Assembly: GCA_964646785.1 (NCBI GenBank)
Contig: CAZYGU010000005.1
Span: 1-40,140 of the forward strand
DNA: 40,140 nucleotides
Source: JBGTNQ01 sp964646785
GTDB lineage: Bacteria > Patescibacteriota > Minisyncoccia > Phycocordibacterales > Zambryskibacteraceae
Direction of reading: 5' to 3'
Of this stretch, positions 31,508 to 40,070 are shown piece by piece. Each line of letters opens with the position of its first letter. The first letter of the stretch is position 1. The notes below the pieces were generated by a model. It was not told where the DNA came from, made no database searches, and saw only the letters and a list, made by a program, of their open reading frames with translations. Position numbers and translations under genes: made by a program.

Positions 31508-34500
31508 CTAAACCTTTGAGTTTGTATCAGTTTCAGAAGTGATTGGTTCAACGTTTGGGGTGTGTGATTGGTGTGCTGCTCCAAGAATAATTGGTGCTAC
31601 TGGACTCTCTATCTGTGCAGGCGTTATTGGTTGAGCAGAAGCTACTGGTGTACGGAATGAAATCCAAAGAAGGACAACTGAAAGAATAATAAGAAGAAGG
31701 ATAAATGGAAGGATAATTGCATAGTACTGAAAGACAAAACAGAGGACGATAACAAGGATGAGTCCGAAAATAAATGTAAATATCTTTCGAGTTCGTACTG
31801 ATTGTGCAGTAAGTTCACCTTTTCTATTTTGAAGACGAGTTACAGCATCAGCAATACCATAGAGCACAAGAAGAGCAAGGATAAAGAATGCAACTGATTT
31901 CATTGCATCAACAAGTCCTTGTGGCCCCGCAAAGATAGCTGCGGCAGCATTTCGTACTCTCTCGTTATTAATGAGACCATTTGAACCAACGGTGGTATTT
32001 GTTGAAGGAAGAGATGGAACAAATCCAACTGAACCAAGTGTACTTGTTGCATTACCAAGTGATGGTGTCTCGTTTGTAGAACCTGAAACACTACCAGGAA
32101 GAGAAACACCTCGATCTTTCAATCCTTTGAGGAACGCATTGAACTGGTTGATTTCATCTTGTTGTGCAGCATTCACTGGATATGCCTTTTGGCAGAATAT
32201 TTCATTAACCTTTTTCTTGGTAAGTATGTACACGTATCCAGTATATTCTCCCTGTGCATAACCCCATGGTGTCAAAATATCTGGCTGATATCGAACTTGG
32301 AATTCACTTACCGCATCAAATGTTGCTTGGTCGAATACTCCAGTAATTTGAAGGTTCTTAAAATCCTCAAGTTCTTTGAGAAACACTTGAAGTTTAATTA
32401 CTTCAATAGGATCGTTGTTCCATCCAATTCGAAGATAGTCTCTGAGATACTCACAATCAGCAACGACACCGAGAACTGCTGGAACAGAATGATGACGGCT
32501 TCCTGAAGCTGAACTTCCACCACCACCTGAACTACTTCCACCTCCTGTGCTTTGCGGATTGATTGTTATAACGAGAGTATCTGTATCACTACCACACACA
32601 TTTGATGCACTTATTGAAACTGCGAATGTTCCTGTCTGTGTTGGAGTACCAGTAATAGTATTACCACTTACAGAGAGTCCTGCTGGAAGTGTTGAAGTAG
32701 CAATAACATACGAAACGGTTGATGTACTTGAATTTGATGTAAGCGTGTAACTAAATGCGCTATTTACTGTTCCAGAAACTGAAAGAGCACTGTCGATAAT
32801 TGGGATAATACACTGAGGGCCAGTTACCACAACAATCGTTGCTGTTGCTGTTGATGATGCATTGGCATTACTACAAGTAATTGCATATGAGGTTGTTGTT
32901 GCGGGACCTACAACCTGACTTCCTGATGTTGAAGTTGCACTTGTCCATGAAGCACCACAAAATGTTGTGTTTGATGAAGTCCATGTAAGTGTTGATGTTG
33001 CACCAGCAAATATTGTCGAAGGATTTGCGACAAGTGAAACAGTAATAGGGTTTCCGCCTCCACCTCCATTTGTACCAATAGTAATGACCAATGTTTGCTC
33101 AGTTGATCCACATGTGTTTGTTGCAGATATTGCTACTGAGAAAGTACCTGACTGAGTTGGTGTGCCAGATATAGTATTTCCTTCAAACGAGAGTCCTGCT
33201 GGAAGACTTCCAGTCGCAACACTGTATGAAACAGTTGAAGTTCCATGAGAATTTGCTGCAAGAGTATATGAAAACGCTTCACCTATTTTTCCTTGAGCAG
33301 ACAATCCACTTGTAAATGTTGGAACAAGACACTCCTGTACAGGAACGACTGTTACAGTAGCAGTTGCTGTAGCTGAACTTGAAGAATTACTACAAGTAAT
33401 TGAATATGTAGTTGTTGTAGCAGGTCTTACTTGCTGACTACCAGTAGTGGATGTTGCTGTTGTCCATGGTGCTGAGCAGTTTGTAGCCTTACTATTTGCA
33501 TTCCATACTAGTGTCGAAGTTGCACCAGCAAATATTGTTGAAGGATTTGCGGTCAACGTAACTGTAACCTTATGATCTCCACCACCACCAGTCTTTACTG
33601 TGACAGTTGTAGTTGCAGACACAGAATCAACACCATTTGTACAAACGATTGAGTAATTTGTTGTCTGTGCAGGGCTAACTACAAAAGATCCTGAAGTCGA
33701 AGTTGCTTGTGTCCAAGGAGCAGAGCAACTTGTTGTGTTAGTGGAACTCCATGTAAGTGTAGAATTTTGTCCTTTATTGATTGTATCTGGATTTGCTGTC
33801 AAAGACACAGTAGGTTCAGGTAAAGGACATTTTGCTGAAGCAACTACTGTTTGCTGATTTGAATTTGCAGAGCTACCAGCAGAATTTTTCGCAATAACAC
33901 TGTATGTATGACTACTTCCAGGTACTAGTGGACTGTCTGTGTACGTTATTTCAGTTATATTTGAAGCAATAACGTTTCCATCTCGTATGATTTTATATGA
34001 AGTAGCACCAGCAACACTATTCCATGAAAGAGATATATTTCCACCGCACTGAAGACCAGTTTGAGCCACTAAAACAGGAGCTGCAGGTGGATTTACGCAT
34101 GCAGATGATGCTGTTGCAGCATGAGTATTTGAGAATACTGAATCTAGAACACCATTTGTTGCCTTTACAGTATACGAATATGCTTGGTTTGGCGTGAGTC
34201 CAGTGTCTGTAAAGGACAAATTTGTTGTTGTTGCAACTTGTATACCTCCTCTAAACACTTTGTACGCAGTTGCATTTTGAACTAAGGTCCATGAAACAAA
34301 GATTGTTCCACCACATTGAGTTCCAGTAACAGCTGAAATTATTGGAGCTTCTGGAGCAATTGGTGCCGCAGGAAGAGTAACTCGGACAGTATCTGAGATG
34401 AGTCCTGATAGACCTTGGCAAGTTACTTTGAAATCTCGGTATCCTCCAGCTGCAGGATAGAAAGGATGAGTTGAGCTGATAGGACCAAGATTTCCATTTT

Positions 34501-36415
34501 CGGTAACACCACTTGAGAGAACATTGTCTACAAAAAGATCACAACTTGTTACATTTGATGAGATCCATTCAACTCCAAACAACTCACCTGCTGTGAGATC
34601 GTGTTGTACTGAAATGCCATTTGAAGTGACTTGAAGTGTTGAGGTTCCTTGTGAACAAGCAGCAGATGCAGTAGCTGACGCTGTGTTTGAGTTTGCAGAA
34701 TCACCTACTGTATTTGAAGCTTTTACTGTGTATGAATATTGAGTACCTGGGATTAATCCTGTTTCTGTAAATGAGGTATTTTGAGTTGTAGCAATAAGGA
34801 TACTACCTCGATATATCTTGTATGAAGTTGCGTTCACTGTTGCTGTCCATGAGAGATCAACAAGACCGCCACACTGTGAACTTGTTGAAGCAGTAAGAGT
34901 TGGTACTTCAGGAACAAGAGGTGCCGCAGGAAGAGTAACTCGGACAGTATCTGAGATGAGTCCTGATAGACCTTGGCAAGTTACTTTGAAATCTCGGTAT
35001 CCTCCAGCTGCAGGATAGAAAGGATGAGTTGAGCTGATAGGACCAAGATTTCCATTTTCGGTAACACCACTTGAGAGAACATTGTCTACAAAAAGATCAC
35101 AACTTGTTACATTTGATGAGATCCATTCAACTCCAAACAACTCACCTGCTGTGAGATCGTGTTGTACTGAAATGCCATTTGAAGTGACTTGAAGTGTTGA
35201 GGTTCCTCCGCCTCCTCCGCCATTACCACATGCATTTGATGAGGTAACTGAGATACTGTTTGAACTTGCAGAATCAGCAACGGTGTTTGAAGCAACAACA
35301 GTGTAGGTATACGCAGTACTTGGAGTAAGACCTGAATCGGTATATGAAGTACCAGTGATTGTTGCAATTACATTTCCATCTCTCGATAGTTTATACGCAG
35401 TAGCACCTGTGACACTATTCCATGAAAGTTCAATGATTCCACCGCAGACAGAACTCATTGTTCCAGAAAGAACTGGAGCAACTGGAGCCTGTGGATCAAG
35501 TGGTCGAGTAACAATTACACTTCCTGAGATAGAACCACTTAAACCAATACACGTAACACTAAAAGTTTTACTACTACCTGCTGCTGGGTAAAACGGATGT
35601 GAACTACTTATTGGACCGAGAGACCCATTTTCAGTAACACCTGAAATAAGTTGTCCATCCATTGATAAATCACAACTTGTTACATTTGATGAGATCCATT
35701 CAACTCCAAAAGCTTCAGCGGGAGCGAGGGTTCGTGTACCTTGTGCACCATTTGATGTAACAGAGAGAGTTGAAGCAGCAGGTGCAAACTGCACTGGAGG
35801 CACAACAATATCATTTGAAACCTTGAACTGCGCAGTAACAATTCCCTGAGTTTGAGAACCGGAAACAATATCTCCAAGATTTACGCCTTCCGTTCCAAGA
35901 ATTTCATCACCAGTTTGTCCAAATGGAAATGGAACTGAAGTATGTGATTGATCAGGATACCACTGTGCACTACCAGGAATATAGCTAATTGATTGCGTAC
36001 TCGAAAGATTGATTACAGATTGGCCACTTGATTCATTAAAATTATCTGCCCAAAGTCTACCGTCGACAGTAACTGAATTTGCGGATGCTGTGGATGCAAC
36101 AAGTGCGACCTTTACGTTTTGAGCATCTTCACTTGCGCTATTGTGATATGAGACGACAACAGTAACAACTTCATCAGCATTTGCATCAGTTGCAACTGCA
36201 AATTGATCAAATGTGCCCGGAAAACGAGATTCATTGAAAGACTGCACAGTTGGAGCATCGAGCGGATCAGTATTAAAAGCGCTTAGCGCTCGTGCATTTT
36301 GAAGTGAGACTCCATTTGCACTAAGGTGCATAATCGCAATAAACACAAAAACAAAACCGACAAGTAATTTCTTGCCTGTAGAAGATCTCAGTGCCTGGCT
36401 AATTTGTCTTTTCAT
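31508..36415 (-). CDS. Giant multi-domain surface protein
   Basis: 1635 residues. N-terminal signal/membrane helix (about 15-35), then a DUF11/repeat-like beta domain (about 45-205). Three related Ig-like units follow (VEWISSNVTSCDL...GPISS.HPFYPAAG), two of them identical (residues about 403-499 and 589-685). These alternate with fibronectin-III-like units (LSW..V..AT.YK(I/L)..). Then come three further Ig-like repeats (LTANP.TI..G..STL.W) and two putative-Ig repeats (SLPAGLS..GNTI.GTPTQ.GTF). A peptidoglycan-binding-like domain lies at about 1315-1408 (NDPIEVIKLQVFLK...GVFDQATFDAV..FQ), and three or four membrane helices at about 1500-1585. The protein is probably held at the surface by both membrane and wall contacts. 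Adhesion to a host is a reasonable but unproven guess. Confidence 0.82.
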   Translation of the reverse strand: MKRQISQALRSSTGKKLLVGFVFVFIAIMHLSANGVSLQNARALSAFNTDPLDAPTVQSFNESRFPGTFDQFAVATDANADEVVTVVVSYHNSASEDAQNVKVALVASTASANSVTVDGRLWADNFNESSGQSVINLSSTQSISYIPGSAQWYPDQSHTSVPFPFGQTGDEILGTEGVNLGDIVSGSQTQGIVTAQFKVSNDIVVPPVQFAPAASTLSVTSNGAQGTRTLAPAEAFGVEWISSNVTSCDLSMDGQLISGVTENGSLGPISSSHPFYPAAGSSKTFSVTCIGLSGSISGSVIVTRPLDPQAPVAPVLSGTMSSVCGGIIELSWNSVTGATAYKLSRDGNVIATITGTSYTDSGLTPSTAYTYTVVASNTVADSASSNSISVTSSNACGNGGGGGGTSTLQVTSNGISVQHDLTAGELFGVEWISSNVTSCDLFVDNVLSSGVTENGNLGPISSTHPFYPAAGGYRDFKVTCQGLSGLISDTVRVTLPAAPLVPEVPTLTASTSSQCGGLVDLSWTATVNATSYKIYRGSILIATTQNTSFTETGLIPGTQYSYTVKASNTVGDSANSNTASATASAACSQGTSTLQVTSNGISVQHDLTAGELFGVEWISSNVTSCDLFVDNVLSSGVTENGNLGPISSTHPFYPAAGGYRDFKVTCQGLSGLISDTVRVTLPAAPIAPEAPIISAVTGTQCGGTIFVSWTLVQNATAYKVFRGGIQVATTTNLSFTDTGLTPNQAYSYTVKATNGVLDSVFSNTHAATASSACVNPPAAPVLVAQTGLQCGGNISLSWNSVAGATSYKIIRDGNVIASNITEITYTDSPLVPGSSHTYSVIAKNSAGSSANSNQQTVVASAKCPLPEPTVSLTANPDTINKGQNSTLTWSSTNTTSCSAPWTQATSTSGSFVVSPAQTTNYSIVCTNGVDSVSATTTVTVKTGGGGDHKVTVTLTANPSTIFAGATSTLVWNANSKATNCSAPWTTATSTTGSQQVRPATTTTYSITCSNSSSSATATATVTVVPVQECLVPTFTSGLSAQGKIGEAFSYTLAANSHGTSTVSYSVATGSLPAGLSFEGNTISGTPTQSGTFSVAISATNTCGSTEQTLVITIGTNGGGGGNPITVSLVANPSTIFAGATSTLTWTSSNTTFCGASWTSATSTSGSQVVGPATTTSYAITCSNANASSTATATIVVVTGPQCIIPIIDSALSVSGTVNSAFSYTLTSNSSTSTVSYVIATSTLPAGLSVSGNTITGTPTQTGTFAVSISASNVCGSDTDTLVITINPQSTGGGSSSGGGGSSASGSRHHSVPAVLGVVADCEYLRDYLRIGWNNDPIEVIKLQVFLKELEDFKNLQITGVFDQATFDAVSEFQVRYQPDILTPWGYAQGEYTGYVYILTKKKVNEIFCQKAYPVNAAQQDEINQFNAFLKGLKDRGVSLPGSVSGSTNETPSLGNATSTLGSVGFVPSLPSTNTTVGSNGLINNERVRNAAAAIFAGPQGLVDAMKSVAFFILALLVLYGIADAVTRLQNRKGELTAQSVRTRKIFTFIFGLILVIVLCFVFQYYAIILPFILLLIILSVVLLWISFRTPVASAQPITPAQIESPVAPIILGAAHQSHTPNVEPITSETDTNSKV
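34362..34649. repeat. 288-bp perfect direct repeat, copy 1
   Basis: Identical base for base to 34920-35207 (offset 558 bp, 96 codons). It encodes one Ig-like unit of the giant surface protein. Confidence 0.95.
34920..35207. repeat. 288-bp perfect direct repeat, copy 2
   Basis: Identical to 34362-34649. Sequence outside the repeat, in the fibronectin-like units on either side, differs between copies, so only the Ig-like unit was homogenised or copied. Confidence 0.95.
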
Positions 36416-36527
36416 TTCAGTATTGAAACACTACATTTATTTTCCTGAATGTCAAGGTTTGTACAAAAAACATAGAAGTACAGATTGCTATATTTATAGC
36501 CATATTTTAAGTATTTGTCCTTTAAGA

Positions 36528-36533
36528 TATAAT
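36528..36533 (+). promoter_or_regulatory. Possible -10 box upstream of a small ORF
   Basis: Exact TATAAT at 36528-36533 without a good -35. Transcription would begin near 36540 and cover the small ORF at 36589 and perhaps valS. Confidence 0.35.
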
Positions 36534-36588
36534 GTCTTTTACATTAAAAACCTGACCAATTAAAAAACTCAATGAAAGAGGCGTGTTT

Positions 36589-36660
36589 ATGAATCGAAAA
36601 TCAATCAATGAAAATTTCTTTTTTTTACATTATATTTTGTCCTTTATTTTCATACATTAA
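36589..36660 (+). CDS. Possible small ORF or leader peptide, 23 residues
   Basis: ATG at 36589 preceded by GAGG (36578-36581) at 7 nt; it encodes MNRKSINENFFFLHYILSFI plus three residues and stops with TAA at 36660. A polar N-terminus with a hydrophobic, Phe/Ile-rich end could be a membrane microprotein or a leader peptide before valS. There are no Val codons, so it does not look like a classical valine attenuator. In an AT-rich intergenic region it may also be chance. Confidence 0.3.
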   Translation: MNRKSINENFFFLHYILSFIFIH

Positions 36661-36697
36661 AAGAACTTCCAAGTATAAAGCTAGAGAAATCGATATA

Positions 36698-36706
36698 TGG
36701 TAAAAT
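36698..36706 (+). promoter_or_regulatory. Leaderless promoter that decides the valS start
   Basis: TGgTAAAAT with the -10 at 36701-36706. An ATG at 36705 overlaps the -10 and would not be transcribed, whereas the ATG at 36714 lies 7 nt after it. Confidence 0.6.
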
Positions 36707-36713
36707 GCCTACT

Positions 36714-38861
36714 ATGAATGAAAAGTTATTAAAACCTTACAATCCAGCTGAAACTGAGACACGGATATATCAGAAATGGGAGGAAAGTGGTTTTTTCCAG
36801 CCTGAAAAATCGATTGAAAATGGATACATTAAAGAGAACTCCCCTTCTTTCACGATTATTATGCCTCCAACCAATGCAAATGGATCTCTCCATGCAGGAC
36901 ACGCATTGGTGATGACCATTGAAGATATTCTTGTTCGATACAAAAGGATGAAAGGATTCAAAACACTCTGGCTTCCTGGACTTGATCACGCTGGTTTTGA
37001 GACACAAGTAGTATACGAAAAGAAACTTGAAAAAGAGGGTCGTTCACGTTTTCAGATGGACCCAAAGGATTTGTATAAGGAAATTCTTGAATTCACCTTG
37101 TCTAATTCAGATACTATTCGGTCTCAAATTCGAAGTATGGGAGCATCGTGTGATTGGTCTCGAGAGAAATTTACTCTCGATGAAAACGTTGTCCAAACTG
37201 TATACGGAACATTTAAAAAGCTAGAAAACGATAAGTTGCTTTACCGTGGGAAAAGAATTGTAAGCTGGTGCCCAAAACACCAGACATCTTTCTCTGATTT
37301 AGAAATTAAAGATGAGGAGAGAGTTGACCCGCTTTACTACCTGAAGTACGGGCCTTTTGTTATCGCAACAGCTCGTCCTGAAACAAAATTTGGGGATAAA
37401 TATGTTGTTATGCATCCAAATGATGAACGATACCTTTCATATACCCACGGTCAGCAGATTGATCTTGAGTGGATTAACGGTCCCATTACCGCTACGGTAA
37501 TAAAAGATGAAAGCATCGATATGGAATTTGGGACAGGTGTTATGACTATTACACCCTGGCATGATGCAACTGATTTCGAAATTGCTGAACGACATAACCT
37601 AGACAAGGAACAGATAATCGACGAAATGGGAAAGCTACTCCCAATTTCTGGGGAATTTTCTGGAATGAAGATTAAAGATGCTCGATTAAAAATTATCGAA
37701 AAACTAAAAGAAAAAGGTCTTGTTGATAAAATAGATGAAAATTACAAACATGTTATTAAAACATGTTACAAATGTGGAACAACTATCGAACCTCAGATCA
37801 AAAGTCAGTGGTTTGTATCAATGAAACCACTTGCTGAAAAAGCGCTTGAGAAAATACAAAGTGGAGAAATTTCCTACACACCAGATCATTACAAGAAGAT
37901 ATCGATTCATTGGCTTGAAAATATTATGGACTGGAATATTTCCCGACAGATTGTTTGGGGTATCCCAATACCAGCAAAACTCTGTGACTCATGCGATAAA
38001 GGCTTTGTTGATCTTTCAAACGAAATCAGTGAATGTCCTGTATGCGGAAAACCTGTTAGAAAGGACCCAGACACATTTGATACTTGGTTCTCGTCGGGAC
38101 AGTGGCCATTTGCAAGCCTTGGGTACCCAGATCACGAAGATTTTAAAACATTTTATCCGACAGATATTCTTGAAACCGCAGGTGAGATTATTTTTTTCTG
38201 GGTTAGTAGAATGATTATGCTTGGTCTATATGTGACAGGAACGATTCCATTCAAAACAGTGTACCTTCATGGTCTTGTACTTGATGCGAAAGGTCAAAAA
38301 ATGAGTAAGAGTAAGGGAAATGTTATTAACCCACTTGAACTTACAGCGAAGTTTGGTACTGATGCACTCCGAATGGCGCTGGTAGTTGGTAACACACCAG
38401 GGACTTCACTTTCGTTATCCGAAGATAAAATTAAAGCGTATAAAAATTTTGCAAATAAAATATGGAATGTAGCTCGATACGTCATTAGTAATACAACTGA
38501 TTACATCCATACAGATACACCAAAACTTTCTGAAAACGACACCCTTATACTTCAAGAGTTTGATACCACTTCTCGAGATATTACACAGGATATGGAAAAC
38601 TTCCGCTTCTATATGGCGGCTGAGAAGCTCTACCACTACCTCTGGCACACATTTGCCGATAAAATAATCGAAGAGAGTAAAAGTAAGATCGCAAGTGGGG
38701 GTGAAGAAAAACTTGCAACTCAATATGTATTACTTGAAATACTCACCCGATCATTAATTATGCTTCACCCTTTCATGCCATTCCTTACAGAAGAAGTATG
38801 GTCGTTCATACCACAGTACAAAGAAAAAAGACTACTTATGGTTGAACAGTGGCCGCACTAA
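36714..38861 (+). CDS. valS: Valyl-tRNA synthetase, short form
   Basis: 715 residues from the ATG at 36714 (the ATG at 36705 overlaps the -10 box). It charges tRNA-Val, such as the one encoded at 27521. Class I signatures are HAGH (60-63) and KMSKS (529-533). The editing domain has FVIATARPET and FGTGVMTITPWHDATDFE. Two CxxC pairs (CYKCG, and CDSC with CPVCG) look like zinc sites, and DTWFSSGQWP is typical of ValRS. The protein ends soon after MLHPFMPFLTEEVW, so it lacks the C-terminal coiled-coil arm and is 150-230 residues shorter than common bacterial ValRS. It overlaps or abuts the PrsW-like gene. Confidence 0.93.
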   Translation: MNEKLLKPYNPAETETRIYQKWEESGFFQPEKSIENGYIKENSPSFTIIMPPTNANGSLHAGHALVMTIEDILVRYKRMKGFKTLWLPGLDHAGFETQVVYEKKLEKEGRSRFQMDPKDLYKEILEFTLSNSDTIRSQIRSMGASCDWSREKFTLDENVVQTVYGTFKKLENDKLLYRGKRIVSWCPKHQTSFSDLEIKDEERVDPLYYLKYGPFVIATARPETKFGDKYVVMHPNDERYLSYTHGQQIDLEWINGPITATVIKDESIDMEFGTGVMTITPWHDATDFEIAERHNLDKEQIIDEMGKLLPISGEFSGMKIKDARLKIIEKLKEKGLVDKIDENYKHVIKTCYKCGTTIEPQIKSQWFVSMKPLAEKALEKIQSGEISYTPDHYKKISIHWLENIMDWNISRQIVWGIPIPAKLCDSCDKGFVDLSNEISECPVCGKPVRKDPDTFDTWFSSGQWPFASLGYPDHEDFKTFYPTDILETAGEIIFFWVSRMIMLGLYVTGTIPFKTVYLHGLVLDAKGQKMSKSKGNVINPLELTAKFGTDALRMALVVGNTPGTSLSLSEDKIKAYKNFANKIWNVARYVISNTTDYIHTDTPKLSENDTLILQEFDTTSRDITQDMENFRFYMAAEKLYHYLWHTFADKIIEESKSKIASGGEEKLATQYVLLEILTRSLIMLHPFMPFLTEEVWSFIPQYKEKRLLMVEQWPH

Positions 38862-38866
38862 TTATT

Positions 38867-39559
38867 ATGATTTCTGCACCAGCATTATTTTTTTCACTTA
38901 TTGGAGGAATAATCCCGGCGATTATCTGGCTTTTTTTCTGGCTACGAGAGGATACTCGTCGCCCAGAACCACGAGGCCGTATCATGGTGACTTTTATTTG
39001 TGGCATGCTTGCTGTTCCTCTTGTTATTCCTTTTCAACAATGGACTAATATACCCCAAAACCCATTAATGACATTTCTCATCTGGGCAAGTATCGAAGAG
39101 TTATTTAAATTTGGAGCTGCATATCTATCTGCAATACGTACAAAAGATGACAATGAGCCCCTCGACCCACTTATATACATGATGACTGCTGCATTAGGAT
39201 TTGTTGCTCTTGAAAATTCGCTCTACATTTTACAACCACTTATTGGTGGAAATATCGCTGACAGTCTTATTACAGGAAATATTCGATTTGTGGGATCGAG
39301 CTTACTGCATACAATTTCCTCTGCAACAATAGGTCTTTCAATGGGTCTATCATTTTATAAAGGAAAATATTCAAAGCAATTATATCTTGCTGTGGGAATT
39401 GTCCTCGCAATTCTATTGCACACTGCATTTAACTTCTTTATAATTAAGTCTGCTACATCAATAACTCTTACCACGCTCGGATTTGTTTGGATAGCAATTG
39501 TAATTTTGATGCTTTTTTTCGAAAGAATCAAAAAAGTGTACCCAGTAAATAATATTTAA
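38867..39559 (+). CDS. PrsW-like intramembrane metalloprotease
   Basis: 230 residues from the ATG at 38867 (a GTG at 38849 inside the end of valS is possible). About seven or eight hydrophobic segments. Features of the PrsW/CPBP-like family are FWLREDTRRPEPR after the first helix, the paired glutamates in WASIEELFKFGAAY, FVALENSLYIL, and a late LLHTISSATIG / LLHTAFNFF with His residues. PrsW proteases cut membrane-bound regulators, but the target here is unknown. It sits between valS and hsp20 in what is probably one transcript. Confidence 0.75.
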   Translation: MISAPALFFSLIGGIIPAIIWLFFWLREDTRRPEPRGRIMVTFICGMLAVPLVIPFQQWTNIPQNPLMTFLIWASIEELFKFGAAYLSAIRTKDDNEPLDPLIYMMTAALGFVALENSLYILQPLIGGNIADSLITGNIRFVGSSLLHTISSATIGLSMGLSFYKGKYSKQLYLAVGIVLAILLHTAFNFFIIKSATSITLTTLGFVWIAIVILMLFFERIKKVYPVNNI

Positions 39560-39564
39560 AAACA

Positions 39565-40035
39565 ATGTTTAGAGAAAAAAGATCTTTTTTTGAGAAACTT
39601 ACAGGAGCACGACCCGTTGATGACGAGCCTGAAGTTCTTCTTGAGCCAACATACCCTGCAACTCCCGCTGGGAAGAAGAGTGATTGGCTTGAAGAAGAAC
39701 CAGAAGACGGACAACTTACTGTTGATGTATATGAAACAGCAAATGATGTCATCATTAAGACTATGGTTGCCGGAGTGAAGCCAGAAGATCTTGATATTTC
39801 AATAACTCGCGAAATGGTTACTATTCGCGGAAAGAGAGAGGAGGACAGAACAGTATCTGGAGAAGATTACTTTCACCGAGAATTGTATTGGGGATCTTTC
39901 TCACGAACAATTGTTCTCCCAAAAGAAGTTGATATCGAGGAAGCAGAAGCAATTGAGAAGTATGGACTACTCATACTAAAACTACCAAAACTTGATAAGC
40001 ACAGGGAAGCACGACTAAAGGTCAAAGGAACATAA
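39565..40035 (+). CDS. Small heat shock protein, Hsp20 family
   Basis: 156 residues. The alpha-crystallin domain spans about 50-145: LTVDVYETANDVIIKTMVAG, LDISITREMVTIRGKR, then YFHRELYWGSFSRTIVLP, and the conserved A-x-x-x-x-G-L-L-x-x-x-L-P segment as AEAIEKYGLLILKLPK. An acidic Pro-rich N-terminal arm precedes it. Hsp20 proteins hold unfolded proteins in large oligomers. It begins 5 bp after the PrsW-like gene stop and is followed by a terminator. Confidence 0.9.
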   Translation: MFREKRSFFEKLTGARPVDDEPEVLLEPTYPATPAGKKSDWLEEEPEDGQLTVDVYETANDVIIKTMVAGVKPEDLDISITREMVTIRGKREEDRTVSGEDYFHRELYWGSFSRTIVLPKEVDIEEAEAIEKYGLLILKLPKLDKHREARLKVKGT

Positions 40036-40066
40036 CAAAAAAACCGCTTTATGCGGTTTTTTTGTT
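40034..40066. terminator. Bidirectional terminator between hsp20 and tRNA-Phe
   Basis: AACAAAAAAACCGC (40034-40047) pairs with 40053-40066, loop TTTAT. It overlaps the hsp20 stop and lies 4 bp from the end of the minus-strand tRNA. Confidence 0.9.
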
Positions 40067-40070
40067 AGTG

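Noticed and set aside
36705..36713. ATG at 36705 as the valS start
   Set aside because: It overlaps the -10 box TAAAAT, so it would not be in the transcript; 36714 fits the leaderless spacing.
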